64,000 nucleotides of DNA from positions 62,001 through 126,000 of the forward strand of contig JALUYI010000054.1 in the NCBI GenBank assembly GCA_027013095.1, written 5' to 3'. The translations under genes and the position numbers were made by a program. Of this stretch, positions 26,916-36,488 are shown one piece after another. This DNA comes from Paracoccaceae bacterium (GTDB lineage Bacteria; Pseudomonadota; Alphaproteobacteria; Rhodobacterales; Rhodobacteraceae). The number at the start of each line of letters is the position of its first letter. Position 1 is the stretch's first letter. The notes below the pieces were generated by a model. It did no database searches. It was not told the origin of the DNA and saw nothing but the letters and a program-made list of their open reading frames with translations.

Positions 26916-27326
26916 GTGCGGCCGGTCCTGCACGCTGATGTGGTGGCGGCGGCGCGCTGTCTGCTGGCGGTGCCCGTGCGGTGTCGTTCGGGTTTGATCC
27001 GCTGGCTGATCCTGACCGCCGGAATCGCCGATCGCTATCGGTGTCGTGCCGGGCGCGCCCATCCCCGTTTTGGCGGCGGCTGCCTTGAGACGGCAACCCT
27101 TGGGTTTCGGAAATGTCCCGAGCCGTCGCTGGATGACCCGGAGTATTGCGAATGCCTGGTTCTGGTGCTGGAGGCGCTGGTCGCGTGGCGTCTGGCAGCG
27201 GGTCGGGGAATGGGTCGAGCCCGGGCGCGGGGATATGCACGGGAGCGTGAATTTCGCTATTCGCCCTTTACTGGCGGCAAATTTGGCTTATCAAGAAAGG
27301 ATAACGGCGCAAGTCAGGGAAGGCGC
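26916..27326 (+). CDS. Small GTA-adjacent protein, frame continues into cysE
   Basis: A GTG at 26916 starts RPVLHADVVAAARCLLAVP, and the next about 95 residues (IADRYRCRAGRAHPRFGGG, LDDPEYCECLVLVLEALVAW) resemble a small uncharacterised Rhodobacterales protein often found behind GTA clusters (I believe DUF7742, not checked). Those proteins normally end near here. In this sequence no stop follows: about 40 low-quality residues lead in frame into the cysE start at 27327. So either this gene lost its stop and makes a 405-residue fusion, or translation ends are mis-set by a frameshift. It is 1 bp from the DUF2793 stop. Confidence 0.5.
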
Positions 27327-28133
27327 ATGGCTGAAAGCAAGGCGAATATTGCCGGGTTTGACCCGGTGTGGGAGCGTATCCGCACCGAAGCCCACGCAGT
27401 TGTCGAACACGAGCCAATTCTGGGTGGACTGGTTCATTCCGGCATATTGCATCACCGGGATCTGGAGCGATCATTGGCCTATCGTATGGCGCTGAAGCTG
27501 GCGTCGGGCGAGATGACCGACCAGATCTTGCGCGAGATCGTCGATGAGGCCTATCGCAGCGAGCCCGATCTGGGGCAGGCGGCGCGGGCCGATATCGTGG
27601 CGGTGTTCGAACGCGATCCCGCCTGCCACCGATTTATACAGCCGGTTCTTTTTTTCAAGGGATTTCAAGGTGTTCAGGCCTATCGTGTGGCGCACTGGTT
27701 GTGGCAGCAGGATCGGCGCGAGCTGGCCTATTTCATCCAGATGCGGGTCAGCGAAGTGTTTGGTATCGACATTCACCCGGCGGCCCGGATCGGGCAGGGT
27801 ATCATGATCGACCATGCCCATTCCATCGTGATCGGCGAGACGGCGGTGGTCGGGGACAATGTTTCGATGCTGCATTCGGTGACGCTGGGAGGGACCGGCA
27901 AGGCGGATGGCGACCGTCATCCCAAGATCGAAAACGGGGTTCTGATTGGCGCCGGGGCCAAGGTTCTGGGCAATATCACCGTGGGTTATTGCACGCGGAT
28001 TGCGGCGGGCTCGGTGGTGTTGCAGGATGTGCCGCCGTGCAAGACGGTGGCTGGCGTTCCAGCGCGGATCGTTGGCGAAGCGGGCTGCGCGCAGCCCTCG
28101 GTGACGATGAATCAGGTGCTCGATGGCCGTTAG
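27327..28133 (+). CDS. cysE: Serine O-acetyltransferase
   Basis: 268 residues from ATG 27327 (MAESKANIAGFDPVWERI). The helical N-terminal domain and the left-handed hexapeptide-repeat domain are clear: IHPAARIGQGIMIDHAHSIVIGE (27769-27837), VSMLHSVTLGGTG, DRHPKIENGVLIGAGAKVLGNI and VVLQDVPP. It makes O-acetylserine from serine and acetyl-CoA for cysteine synthesis. AGGGAAGG precedes this ATG. The frame is open upstream into the GTA-adjacent gene. It ends at an inverted repeat and faces pdhC. Confidence 0.95.
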   Translation: MAESKANIAGFDPVWERIRTEAHAVVEHEPILGGLVHSGILHHRDLERSLAYRMALKLASGEMTDQILREIVDEAYRSEPDLGQAARADIVAVFERDPACHRFIQPVLFFKGFQGVQAYRVAHWLWQQDRRELAYFIQMRVSEVFGIDIHPAARIGQGIMIDHAHSIVIGETAVVGDNVSMLHSVTLGGTGKADGDRHPKIENGVLIGAGAKVLGNITVGYCTRIAAGSVVLQDVPPCKTVAGVPARIVGEAGCAQPSVTMNQVLDGR

Positions 28134-28233
28134 GGCGTTTTGACAGGATTTTCATATCGCCAAGACCTCGCCACGACCTTGTTGCCCTCGGGCGTGTGGC
28201 GATGGCAATGTCTCAACAATTTGTCAAAACGCC
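28134..28233. repeat. Nested inverted repeat between cysE and pdhC
   Basis: Outer arms GGCGTTTTGACA (28134-28145) and TGTCAAAACGCC (28222-28233) are perfect 12-bp complements. Inside are TCGCCAC and GTGGCGA arms and a small GCCC-TC-GGGC hairpin at the centre. The whole 100 bp could fold into one cruciform-like stem. It lies directly behind cysE and before the end of the convergent pdhC, so it may be a two-way terminator or a dispersed intergenic repeat; there is no clear T run. Confidence 0.8.
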
Positions 28234-28280
28234 TTAAAATGGCTTTTCTGCGGATGGGGTTGAGTGCCATCCAGCCGGGG

Positions 28281-29618
28281 TCAGGCCAGCATTGACAGGG
28301 GTTCTTCCAGATAGGCGGTGAGTGCGGCCAGGAATTTTGCGCCGAGCGCACCGTCAATGACCCGGTGATCGACGGAGAGGGTGACCGACATGACGGTGGC
28401 TGTGGCGATCTGGCCGTCGGCATCCACGACCGGAGTCTTTTGACCGGCGCCAACGGCAAGGATCGAGCCGTGGGGCGGGTTGATCACGGCGTCGAAATTC
28501 TTGATCCCGAACATGCCCAGATTGGAGATGGCAAAGCTGCCGCCCTGATATTCGTGCGGGGCGAGACGGCGGGCGCGGGCACGCTCGGCGAGGTCTTTCA
28601 TCTCGGCGCTGAGACTGGACAATGTCCGGCTGTCGGCGTCGCGAAGGACTGGTGTGAAAAGCCCGCCGTCGATAGCCACCGCGACCGCGACATCTGACGG
28701 TTTCAGGCGCAGGATTCGGTCACCGGCCCAGACCGCGTTGCAATCGGGCACGTCTTGCAGGGCAAGGGCGCTGGCCTTGATGATATAGTCGTTGACGCTG
28801 AGCTTGATGCCGCGGGATTGCAGCCCGGCGTTCATTTCGGCGCGCAGTTTCAGCAGCGCGTCGATCCTGATGTCCCGGCGCAGGTAAAAATGCGGGATCG
28901 TCTGTTTGGCCTCGCTGAGGCGTGCGGCGATGATCTTGCGCATGCCATCAAGCGGCACCTCTTCAAAGTTGCGTTCGGCGTAAAGGGCCTTGACCTGTTC
29001 GGCATCGGCTGCGGGCGGGGCGGTCTTGGCGCTGGGGGTTGCGGCGCCTTCGGTTGCGGTGGAGGCGCCTGTGCTGGCGGCGATGACGTCGGCCTTGATG
29101 ATCCGCCCATGTGGCCCGGAGCCGGTGATCGTGGAGATGTCCAACCCCTTGTCGGCAGCGATGCGGCGGGCAAGCGGGGTGGCAAAAATGCGCGGACCCC
29201 GATCGCTGTCGGCAGACGGGGACGAGGGCGGGGACGAGGGCAGGGACGAGGGCAGGGACGGGGGCGCGGCGGCGGGTGTGTCTGCGCGGGGTGGCGTTGG
29301 CGCGTCCTCGGCTGGCTTAACAGCGGTTTCTGTGGCAGGAGAGGCCGTGGCGGCCGGAATTTCGGCGGCGGTTTCGCCCTCTTCCAGCAGGATCGCGATG
29401 GGGGTGTTGACGGCGACCCCTTCCTGACCATCGGGGATCAGGATCTTGCCGATGATGCCGTCGTCCACGGCCTCGAATTCCATCGTCGCCTTGTCGGTTT
29501 CAATCTCGGCCAGAAGGTCGCCTGCCGCGACGCTGTCGCCCTCCTTGACCAGCCATTTTGCCAAAGTTCCCTCCTCCATCGTGGGAGACAGGGCGGGCAT
29601 GAGGATTTCAATGGACAT
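28281..29618 (-). CDS. pdhC: Pyruvate dehydrogenase E2, dihydrolipoamide acetyltransferase
   Basis: A 445-residue E2. One N-terminal lipoyl domain with the lipoylated Lys in [12 protein letters not shown], a Pro/Ala-rich linker (about 85-140), the peripheral-subunit-binding domain ([20 protein letters not shown], then GSGPHGRI), and the catalytic domain ending in [14 protein letters not shown] with the active His. It transfers acetyl groups to CoA and forms the complex core. The linker has a repetitive DNA region coding [15 protein letters not shown]. It is 11 bp behind pdhB in pdhA-pdhB-pdhC. Confidence 0.96.
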   Translation of the reverse strand: MSIEILMPALSPTMEEGTLAKWLVKEGDSVAAGDLLAEIETDKATMEFEAVDDGIIGKILIPDGQEGVAVNTPIAILLEEGETAAEIPAATASPATETAVKPAEDAPTPPRADTPAAAPPSLPSSLPSSPPSSPSADSDRGPRIFATPLARRIAADKGLDISTITGSGPHGRIIKADVIAASTGASTATEGAATPSAKTAPPAADAEQVKALYAERNFEEVPLDGMRKIIAARLSEAKQTIPHFYLRRDIRIDALLKLRAEMNAGLQSRGIKLSVNDYIIKASALALQDVPDCNAVWAGDRILRLKPSDVAVAVAIDGGLFTPVLRDADSRTLSSLSAEMKDLAERARARRLAPHEYQGGSFAISNLGMFGIKNFDAVINPPHGSILAVGAGQKTPVVDADGQIATATVMSVTLSVDHRVIDGALGAKFLAALTAYLEEPLSMLA

Positions 29619-29629
29619 GGGGGGGCTCC

Positions 29630-30991
29630 TTACCGGTAAGTCACGGATTTCACGGCGGCAATCACGTCGTCGGTGGTGACGAGCGCCAGTTTTTCCAGAT
29701 TTGCCGCATAGGGCATGGGCACATCCCGGCCGGTGACGTTCAGAACCGGCGCGTCGAGATAGTCAAAGGCCTCGGCCATGATCCGGGCGCCGATATGGTT
29801 GCCAATGGCGCCGACTGGCCAGCCCTCTTCGATGGTCACGCAGCGGTTGGTCTTGCGCACGCTGTCCAGAACCGTTTCAGTGTCGATGGGGCGAAGGGTT
29901 CTGAGGTCGATGACTTCGGCGGAAATCCCCTCGACGGCCAGTTTCTCGGCGGCGTCAAGCGCGTATTGCATGCCAATGCCAAAGCTGACGAGGGTGACAT
30001 CCGTGCCCTCCTGCCAGATCCGGGCGCGACCAAGGGGGATGGTGAAATCGTCAAGCTCGGGCACATCGAAACTGCGACCGTAAAGGATCTCGTTTTCCAG
30101 AAAGATCACCGGGTTGGGGTCGCGGATCGCCGATTTCAGCAGCCCTTTGGCGTCGGCGGCGGAATAGGGCTGCACGACCTTGAGGCCGGGGATTTGCGCA
30201 TACCACGCGGCGTAGTCCTGACTGTGCTGAGCGGCCACCCGTGCGGCGGCGCCGTTGGGGCCGCGAAAGACGATCGGGCAGGTCATCTGGCCGCCGGACA
30301 TGTAATGGGTTTTGGCCGCCGAATTGACGATCTGGTCCATTGCCTGCATGGCAAAGTTGAAGGTCATGTATTCGACGATGGGCTTGAGGCCGGCGAAGGC
30401 GGCCCCGACCGCGATGCCGGTAAAGCCGTGTTCGGTGATCGGAGTGTCGATGACGCGCCGCTCGCCGAATTCGTCCAGCAGACCTTGCGAGACCTTGTAG
30501 GCGCCCTGATATTGGGCGACTTCTTCGCCCATCAGAAAGACCTCGTCGTCGCGCCGCATTTCTTCGGCCATGGCTTCGCGCAGGGCCTCGCGCACGGTCA
30601 TGGTCTTGAACGCGGTCCCAGCGGGAATGTCCTCGGCGAGCGGTCGCACCGGAGTTGCGGGGACCGGAGAGGCGGCTTGTGTTGGGGGTGCCGCCGGCGC
30701 CGGGGTTGCGGGTGCTGGGTCGGTTTTGGCGGCGGATGTCATGTCCTCGCCCTCTTCCAGCAGAACGGCAATCGGGGTGTTGACCGCAACGCCTTCGCTG
30801 CCCTCGGGGATCAGGATCTGGCCGATGATGCCGTCATCCACGGCCTCGAATTCCATCGTCGCCTTGTCGGTCTCGATTTCCGCCAGAATATCGCCGGAGG
30901 TAACGCTGTCGCCTTGCTTGACCAGCCATTTGGCCAGCGTGCCCTCCTCCATCGTTGGCGACAGGGCGGGCATGAGGATATTGGTTGCCAT
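29630..30991 (-). CDS. pdhB: Pyruvate dehydrogenase E1 beta with N-terminal lipoyl domain
   Basis: 453 residues. An N-terminal lipoyl domain ([22 protein letters not shown], 30926-30991, and [12 protein letters not shown]) and an Ala/Pro linker precede the E1 beta domain ([54 protein letters not shown]). The lipoyl fusion on E1 beta is characteristic of alphaproteobacteria. E1 alpha-beta decarboxylates pyruvate with thiamine diphosphate. Start at 30991; further upstream codons are not conserved. Confidence 0.96.
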   Translation of the reverse strand: MATNILMPALSPTMEEGTLAKWLVKQGDSVTSGDILAEIETDKATMEFEAVDDGIIGQILIPEGSEGVAVNTPIAVLLEEGEDMTSAAKTDPAPATPAPAAPPTQAASPVPATPVRPLAEDIPAGTAFKTMTVREALREAMAEEMRRDDEVFLMGEEVAQYQGAYKVSQGLLDEFGERRVIDTPITEHGFTGIAVGAAFAGLKPIVEYMTFNFAMQAMDQIVNSAAKTHYMSGGQMTCPIVFRGPNGAAARVAAQHSQDYAAWYAQIPGLKVVQPYSAADAKGLLKSAIRDPNPVIFLENEILYGRSFDVPELDDFTIPLGRARIWQEGTDVTLVSFGIGMQYALDAAEKLAVEGISAEVIDLRTLRPIDTETVLDSVRKTNRCVTIEEGWPVGAIGNHIGARIMAEAFDYLDAPVLNVTGRDVPMPYAANLEKLALVTTDDVIAAVKSVTYR

Positions 30992-31004
30992 GATGTGTCT
31001 CCTG

Positions 31005-32045
31005 TCAGGCGTAAACGTCGGTCCAGAGCTCGGATGGCGCGGGCTCGGGGCTGGATTGAGCGAAGGTTGCGCTGTCGTTGACAACGGATTTGATTTCTTT
31101 GTCGATCTCCTTGAGCCCCTCTTCGGTCATGTGTTTGCCCTGCAACAGGAGGTCGCGGACGTGGTCGATGGGGTCTTTTTCCGCCCGCACCTTCTGGACC
31201 TCTTCGCGTGAGCGGTATTTTGCCGGGTCCGACATCGAATGGCCGCGGTACCGGTAGGTTTTCATTTCCAGAATATAGGGGCCCTTGCCGGCCCGGCAGT
31301 GGGCGACGGCCTTGTCTCCGGCGGCCTTGACGGCCAGAACATCCATCCCGTCCACGCCCTCTCCGGGGATGCCAAAGGCGTTGCCCCGGTGGTAGATGTC
31401 CGGCGTCGAGGTTGAGCGGCGCATTGCCGTTCCCATGGCGTATTGGTTGTTTTCAATGACAAAAACGACTGGCAACTGCCAGAGGCTGGCCATGTTGAAG
31501 CTTTCGTACACCTGTCCCTGATTGGCTGCGCCATCGCCGAAATAAGCAAAGGAGACGTGATCGTTTCCACGGTATTTGTTGGCAAATGCCAGCCCCGCAC
31601 CAATCGGCACCTGTGCGGCAACAATGCCGTGACCGCCATAAAAATTGGCCTCTTTGGAGAACATGTGCATGCTGCCGCCCTTACCCTTGGAATAGCCATC
31701 TTCCCGGCCGGTCAGCTCGGCCATGACGCGGTTCGGGTCCATACCCGCAGCCAGCATATGTCCGTGGTCGCGATAGGAGGTGACGCGCTGATCACCCGGC
31801 TTGCTGGAGGATTGCAGGCCGACGACAACCGCCTCTTGCCCGATATAGAGGTGGCAAAAGCCGCCGATCAGCCCCATCCCGTAAAGCTGGCCGGCCTTTT
31901 CCTCAAAGCGGCGGATCAGGAGCATGCGGCGGAAATAATCGAGAAGCTCCTCGGACGAGGTGTTGGAGCGGGCGGTTTTCGGTTTTGTTTTGGGCTTTGT
32001 AGTCGGTTTTGCGGTGGACTTCCTGGTGGCTTTTTTGGCGGCCAT
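31005..32045 (-). CDS. pdhA: Pyruvate dehydrogenase E1 alpha
   Basis: 346 residues. A Lys/Thr-rich start ([20 protein letters not shown]) is followed by the E1 alpha fold with the thiamine-diphosphate motif [17 protein letters not shown] and the phosphorylation-loop region [15 protein letters not shown]. Start ATG 32045 is preceded by GGGGAG; an in-frame GTG at 32084 lies inside the operator palindrome and is unlikely. First gene of the pdh operon. Confidence 0.96.
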   Translation of the reverse strand: MAAKKATRKSTAKPTTKPKTKPKTARSNTSSEELLDYFRRMLLIRRFEEKAGQLYGMGLIGGFCHLYIGQEAVVVGLQSSSKPGDQRVTSYRDHGHMLAAGMDPNRVMAELTGREDGYSKGKGGSMHMFSKEANFYGGHGIVAAQVPIGAGLAFANKYRGNDHVSFAYFGDGAANQGQVYESFNMASLWQLPVVFVIENNQYAMGTAMRRSTSTPDIYHRGNAFGIPGEGVDGMDVLAVKAAGDKAVAHCRAGKGPYILEMKTYRYRGHSMSDPAKYRSREEVQKVRAEKDPIDHVRDLLLQGKHMTEEGLKEIDKEIKSVVNDSATFAQSSPEPAPSELWTDVYA

Positions 32046-32072
32046 GGTGCGGGCACTCCCCGGTTTCAAAAA

Positions 32073-32092
32073 GTAGTTTAGCACTAAACTAC
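32073..32092. promoter_or_regulatory. Palindromic operator upstream of pdhA
   Basis: GTAGTTTAGCACTAAACTAC: 9-bp perfect arms around a 2-bp centre, 28 bp before the pdhA start. On the minus strand a possible promoter, TTTGCA-N16-TGTAGA, ends just before the palindrome, so a bound repressor would block transcription start. The binding protein is not known; the symmetry is typical of MarR or GntR dimers. Confidence 0.75.
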
Positions 32093-32104
32093 CTTCTACA
32101 CGAT

Positions 32105-32458
32105 CTCGGGGGGGAATGCAAAAAGAAATCCCGAGAGCGTATCTTTTGGGAAGAGGTTCACCGGCGTTGATATCGTGAATGGGGGAATCCGAACACGCAG
32201 GATGTGTGGAAATTCCGCGCCACCTTGCCGGGCGGGGTGATGGGGCCGGTCGCGGGCGGGTTTAATGCGCAGTTTCGTGGCTGGGTGTGCCCGGGGCTAC
32301 CGAACCCAACCTGCGTGGCCTGCGATCCGAAAGGGCTGCGACGTTTCCAAGCATTTTACTCGGGAATTTCAACTTGTGCCGGGAAATCAATGATGATAGG
32401 CATTCGCAAGTTGCGCCGAGACCCCGCGTGGACGTGGTGGTTTGCAAGGGAAATACCC
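32105..32458 (+). other. Long upstream region of the Nramp-like gene
   Basis: About 350 bp without a convincing gene. Apart from the pdhA promoter region at its left end it shows no tRNA and no riboswitch I recognise. GC-rich short inverted repeats suggest a folded leader, but no Mn or Mg riboswitch core was found. The ribosome-binding site AAGGGAAA lies before 32459. Confidence 0.5.
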
Positions 32459-33751
32459 ATGTCACAGCCCAATCCGGACCTTTCGCTTTCCCCCAGACCG
32501 CACCCCCCTGCCTATGGGCGGAATTTTGGCCGAAAACGCGCCGTTCTGGCGGTGATCGGACCGGGGCTGGTGGTGATGCTGGCGGATACCGATGTCGGCA
32601 GCCTTGTGACCGCGGCCCAAAGTGGGGCGCGCTGGGGGTATCGGCTGCTGCTGCTGCAACTGGTCCTGATTCCGATTCTATATGTGGTGCAGGAATTGAC
32701 GGTGCACCTTGGGGTGCATACGGGGTTGGGTCACGGTGAGTTGATCCGCAAGATATTCGGCCCCGGCTGGGCGTGGTTATCGGTCAGTGGCCTGGTGGTG
32801 GCCTGTTTTGGCGCGCTCCTGACCGAGTTTTCCGGTGTCGCCAGTATCGGCTCGCTTTTCGGGGTGCCCGAGTGGCTTAGCCTCGGGCTGGCAGTGGGGT
32901 TCCTGCTGGCGGTGGTCTGGACTGGCTCTTATCGGCGGGTCGAGCGGGTTGCTGTCCTGTTCGGTCTATTCGAGCTGGTATTTTTCCTGATCGCTCTGGC
33001 CTCGAGACCGGATCCCTCTGCCATGCTGCAGGGGCTGGCTCATGTGCCGTTTGCCAATGCCGATTATCGGTTTCTGATCGCCGCCAATATCGGTGCGGTG
33101 ATCATGCCCTGGATGATTTTTTACCAGCAATCGGCGATTGCCGACAAGGGGCTGGCGCCGGCGGATTATCGTGCCGCGCGGCTGGACACGGCGCTGGGGG
33201 CGGTTATTACTCAACTGGTCATGGCAGCGGTTCTGGTGGCCACGGCGGCAACTATCGGGCGGGTCCGCCCGGACGCCTCGCTGGAAAATGTCGGACAGAT
33301 TGTCGAGGCCTTTGTTCCCTTCCTTGGCGAAATGCTGGGCAAGGTGGTGTTCTCGGCGGGCATCCTCGGGGCGGCCTTTGTGGCCGCGATCGTGGTCTCT
33401 CTGGCCACCGCCTGGGGCCTAGGCGAGGTCACCGGATATAGCCATTCGCTGCAGCGCAAGCCGGGGCAGGCGCCGTGGTTTTACATCGTTTACAGCGTCA
33501 TGGTGCTGGGCAGCGCGCTGGTCGTGGCCTATGCCCCCAGTCTGGTCAGCCTGAATGTCGCGGTCGAGGTCATGAACGCGCTACTACTGCCACTGGTTCT
33601 GGGCTTTCTTTACCTGTTGGCGATGCGCGCCCTGCCGCCAGCGGCCCGGCCGGGTCCAGTCTATCGCTGGATCGTGCTGGCGGTGGTCGGCGTCACCTCG
33701 GTCTTGGGTGTTTATGCCGGGATCAGTGGTGCCCTGACGCTGGGCGGTTAA
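32459..33751 (+). CDS. Nramp-family divalent metal transporter, divergent binding site
   Basis: A 430-residue membrane protein with about 11 helices and the Nramp fold. The two metal-binding helices are changed. In helix 1 the canonical DPGN is DTDVG (residues 43-47), and in helix 6 the canonical MPHN is MPWM (residues 216-219 in GAVIMPWMIFYQQS). Such changes occur in Nramp-related transporters for ions other than Mn2+/Fe2+, for example Mg2+. So substrate cannot be inferred as manganese. Start ATG 32459 is preceded by AAGGGAAA; the longer frame upstream has no family similarity. It ends 12 bp from the convergent fcl-like gene. Confidence 0.85.
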   Translation: MSQPNPDLSLSPRPHPPAYGRNFGRKRAVLAVIGPGLVVMLADTDVGSLVTAAQSGARWGYRLLLLQLVLIPILYVVQELTVHLGVHTGLGHGELIRKIFGPGWAWLSVSGLVVACFGALLTEFSGVASIGSLFGVPEWLSLGLAVGFLLAVVWTGSYRRVERVAVLFGLFELVFFLIALASRPDPSAMLQGLAHVPFANADYRFLIAANIGAVIMPWMIFYQQSAIADKGLAPADYRAARLDTALGAVITQLVMAAVLVATAATIGRVRPDASLENVGQIVEAFVPFLGEMLGKVVFSAGILGAAFVAAIVVSLATAWGLGEVTGYSHSLQRKPGQAPWFYIVYSVMVLGSALVVAYAPSLVSLNVAVEVMNALLLPLVLGFLYLLAMRALPPAARPGPVYRWIVLAVVGVTSVLGVYAGISGALTLGG

Positions 33752-33763
33752 GGCCCTGGTGCG

Positions 33764-34801
33764 TCAACCGACGGCCCGCCGGCTGCGCTGGTCGGGGGCA
33801 TGCGCCACCCTCGGCGTCGGGGATGCATCTGTGCCCCGGATCCTTCCCTGATTGGCCAGAAACCAGTGATAGGTCTGCCTGAGCCCGGTCGCCAGATCGA
33901 TCCGTGGGTGCCAGCCAAGGGTGTTGAGGCGCGACGTATCCAGCAATTTTCGCGGCATTCCGTCGGGCTTGGAGGCATCAAACAGCAGCCGACCCGTGAA
34001 CCCGGTGACCTCGGCCATGATCTCGGCCAGCTGGCGGATCGTGCAGTCCCGTCCGGTGCCGACATTGATATGCCCACGCATCGGCTGAACCTGCGCGGCC
34101 AGCGTTTGCGCGGGCAACTCCATCAGGTGAATGCAGGCTGCCGCCATGTCGTCCACATGCATGAATTCACGCATAGGTCGGCCACTGCCCCAGATGGTGA
34201 TCTGCTCGGCTCCACCCTCGACCGCCTCGTGAAAGCGTCGCAGCAGGGCGGGGATGACATGCGCGTTTTCGGGGTGAAAATTGTCGTGCGGGCCGTAAAG
34301 GTTGGTGGGGATCACGCTGCGATAATCGCGCCCGTATTGGCGGTTATAGCTTTCGCAGAGCTTGATCCCGGCGATTTTTGCCACCGCGTAGGGTTCGTTC
34401 GTAGGTTCCAGAGGGCCGCTCAGCAGGGCCTCTTCGATGATCGGTTGGGCCGCGGCGCGCGGATAAATGCAGCTTGAGCCCAGAAACATGACCTTTTGCA
34501 CCCCGGCGCGGTGGGCGGCGTGGATGGTGTTGGTTTCGACCATCAGATTGTCATAGATGAATTCGGCGGGGCAGGTGTCGTTGGCGAGGATTCCGCCGAC
34601 CTTGGCGGCCGCAAAATAGACCTCGTCAATGCGCTCGCGGGCGAAAAAGGCGGCGGTGGCGCGTTGGTCCATCAGGTCAAGATCGTGGTGGGCGCGGCCG
34701 AACACCTCGACCCCGGGCATTCGGCCCAACCGCCTGACAAGAGCCCGCCCCACCATCCCGTTATGTCCGGCAACGAAGATGCGTTTTGCAGGTTTTGTCA
34801 T
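33764..34801 (-). CDS. fcl: GDP-L-fucose synthase
   Basis: 345 residues of the extended short-chain dehydrogenase family. NADP-binding GHNGMVG near the start, [18 protein letters not shown], the catalytic Ser in LGSSCIYPR and Tyr-x3-Lys in [10 protein letters not shown], and [11 protein letters not shown] are classic for GDP-4-keto-6-deoxymannose epimerase/reductase. It makes GDP-L-fucose for surface polysaccharide. No GDP-mannose dehydratase gene (gmd) is nearby. Start 34801 follows AGGAGA. Confidence 0.93.
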   Translation of the reverse strand: MTKPAKRIFVAGHNGMVGRALVRRLGRMPGVEVFGRAHHDLDLMDQRATAAFFARERIDEVYFAAAKVGGILANDTCPAEFIYDNLMVETNTIHAAHRAGVQKVMFLGSSCIYPRAAAQPIIEEALLSGPLEPTNEPYAVAKIAGIKLCESYNRQYGRDYRSVIPTNLYGPHDNFHPENAHVIPALLRRFHEAVEGGAEQITIWGSGRPMREFMHVDDMAAACIHLMELPAQTLAAQVQPMRGHINVGTGRDCTIRQLAEIMAEVTGFTGRLLFDASKPDGMPRKLLDTSRLNTLGWHPRIDLATGLRQTYHWFLANQGRIRGTDASPTPRVAHAPDQRSRRAVG

Positions 34802-35042
34802 GGACGAATTCTCCTGCGTTGGGGCCGAGACGAATCGGCGTGGCGTTTTGCTGCCGCCCAGCCTAGGCAGCAAATCTTAATGTCTGATAAATTGCCCAAT
34901 GAGCGCTCTGGGCGTCGCCATCTTTGGTCACGGCGCCGTGGGTTTTGGCGTGCTGCCGGCCCAGCTATCCTCTGCCTTGCCTGTTTGCGCCGAATGGCCT
35001 AGACGAAGGGCCAGTTTTGCAACAAGCCGGAGCCTCCAGCCC

Positions 35043-36383
35043 ATGCGTCTTAGCCGATATTTCCTGCCCGTTCTAAAAGAGACCCCGTCCGAAGCGCAAA
35101 TCGTCAGCCACCGCCTGATGCTGCGCAGCGGCATGATCCGGCAGGCCAGCGCCGGGATCTACTCGTGGTTGCCGCTTGGCTTCAAGGTGCTGAAAAAGAT
35201 CGAGGCCATCGTCCACGAGGAACAGCAGCGCGCCGGCCACATCCCGATGCTGATGCCGACCCTGCAATCGGCCGATCTGTGGCGCGAAAGCGGGCGCTAT
35301 GAGGATTATGGCGATGAAATGCTGCGCATCACCGATCGCCACGGGCATGACATGCTCTATGGCCCCACCAATGAAGAGCTGATCACCGACATCTTTCGCA
35401 ACACGGTGCAGTCCTACAAGGATCTGCCCCTGACCCTCTACCACATCCAGTGGAAGTTCCGCGATGAGCGCCGCCCACGGTTTGGCGTCATGCGCGGGCG
35501 CGAGTTCTACATGAAGGACGGCTATAATTTCGACATCGACCGCGACAGCGCCATCCACGCCTATAACCGCCACATGGTCAGCTATCTCAGAACCTACGAA
35601 CGCATGGGGTTGAAAGCGATTCCGATGCGTGCCGACAGCGGCCCCATTGGCGGCGATGACACCCATGAATTTCTGGTGCTGGCCGACACCGGTGAAAGCG
35701 AAGTGTTCTATGACAGCGCGATCCTCGATTTGCAGCTGGGCCAGCGCGCGGTGGATTTCGATGACCGCGAACAATGCGCGGCGATCCGGCAGGAGTGGAC
35801 CAGCCCCTATGCGCGCACCGATGAAACCCACGATGCGGCGCTGTTTGAGGCCGAGGTCCCGGCCGAGCGCCGCCGCAGCTCACGCGCAATCGAGGTCGGG
35901 CAGATTTTTTACTTTGGCACCAAATATTCCGACAAGATGGGGGCCAGCGTGGTCACCCCCGAGGGGACACGGGTGCCGGTCCATATGGGCAGTCACGGCA
36001 TTGGCGTCAGCCGTCTGGTCGGGGCGATTATCGAGGCCAGCCATGACGAGCGCGGCATCATCTGGCCCGAGGCCGTTGCCCCGTTCAAGGTGGGGATCGT
36101 CAATCTGAAACAGGGCGACGGGGCGGCGGATGCGGCCTGTGAGACGCTCTATGCCCAGCTTCAGGCTGCAGGGCTTGAACCGCTCTATGACGACCGCAGC
36201 GAACGCGCCGGGGCAAAATTCGCAACCATGGACCTGATCGGCCTGCCCTGGCGGATCACGGTCGGGCCGCGGGGGTTGAAAAACGGGGTGGTTGAGCTGA
36301 CCAGCCGGAAAAGCGGCGCCACCCAAGAGCTGCGCCCAGAGGACGCTGTTGCACGACTGCGCGATATCTATGCCGGGGTCTGA
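35043..36383 (+). CDS. proS: Prolyl-tRNA synthetase, short form
   Basis: 446 residues, class II aminoacyl-tRNA synthetase. [46 protein letters not shown] (35043-35180) is the family start; motif 2 shows the [24 protein letters not shown] block and motif 3 [14 protein letters not shown]. It lacks the large editing insertion of the E. coli type enzyme, as usual in alphaproteobacteria. Start at 35043; the upstream open frame is not conserved. Confidence 0.95.
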   Translation: MRLSRYFLPVLKETPSEAQIVSHRLMLRSGMIRQASAGIYSWLPLGFKVLKKIEAIVHEEQQRAGHIPMLMPTLQSADLWRESGRYEDYGDEMLRITDRHGHDMLYGPTNEELITDIFRNTVQSYKDLPLTLYHIQWKFRDERRPRFGVMRGREFYMKDGYNFDIDRDSAIHAYNRHMVSYLRTYERMGLKAIPMRADSGPIGGDDTHEFLVLADTGESEVFYDSAILDLQLGQRAVDFDDREQCAAIRQEWTSPYARTDETHDAALFEAEVPAERRRSSRAIEVGQIFYFGTKYSDKMGASVVTPEGTRVPVHMGSHGIGVSRLVGAIIEASHDERGIIWPEAVAPFKVGIVNLKQGDGAADAACETLYAQLQAAGLEPLYDDRSERAGAKFATMDLIGLPWRITVGPRGLKNGVVELTSRKSGATQELRPEDAVARLRDIYAGV

Positions 36384-36488
36384 GTCGACGGACCCGGCGC
36401 CGGTATCCGCGCCACTTTGTTCCATCGACATTGCTTGACCTTCAGGCGGATTTCCCGCCATTGTCGCGGGCAAGAGAAAGAGACGCAG

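Noticed and set aside
32105-32458. Mn (yybP-ykoY) or Mg riboswitch in front of the Nramp-like gene
   Set aside because: The conserved core sequences could not be found.
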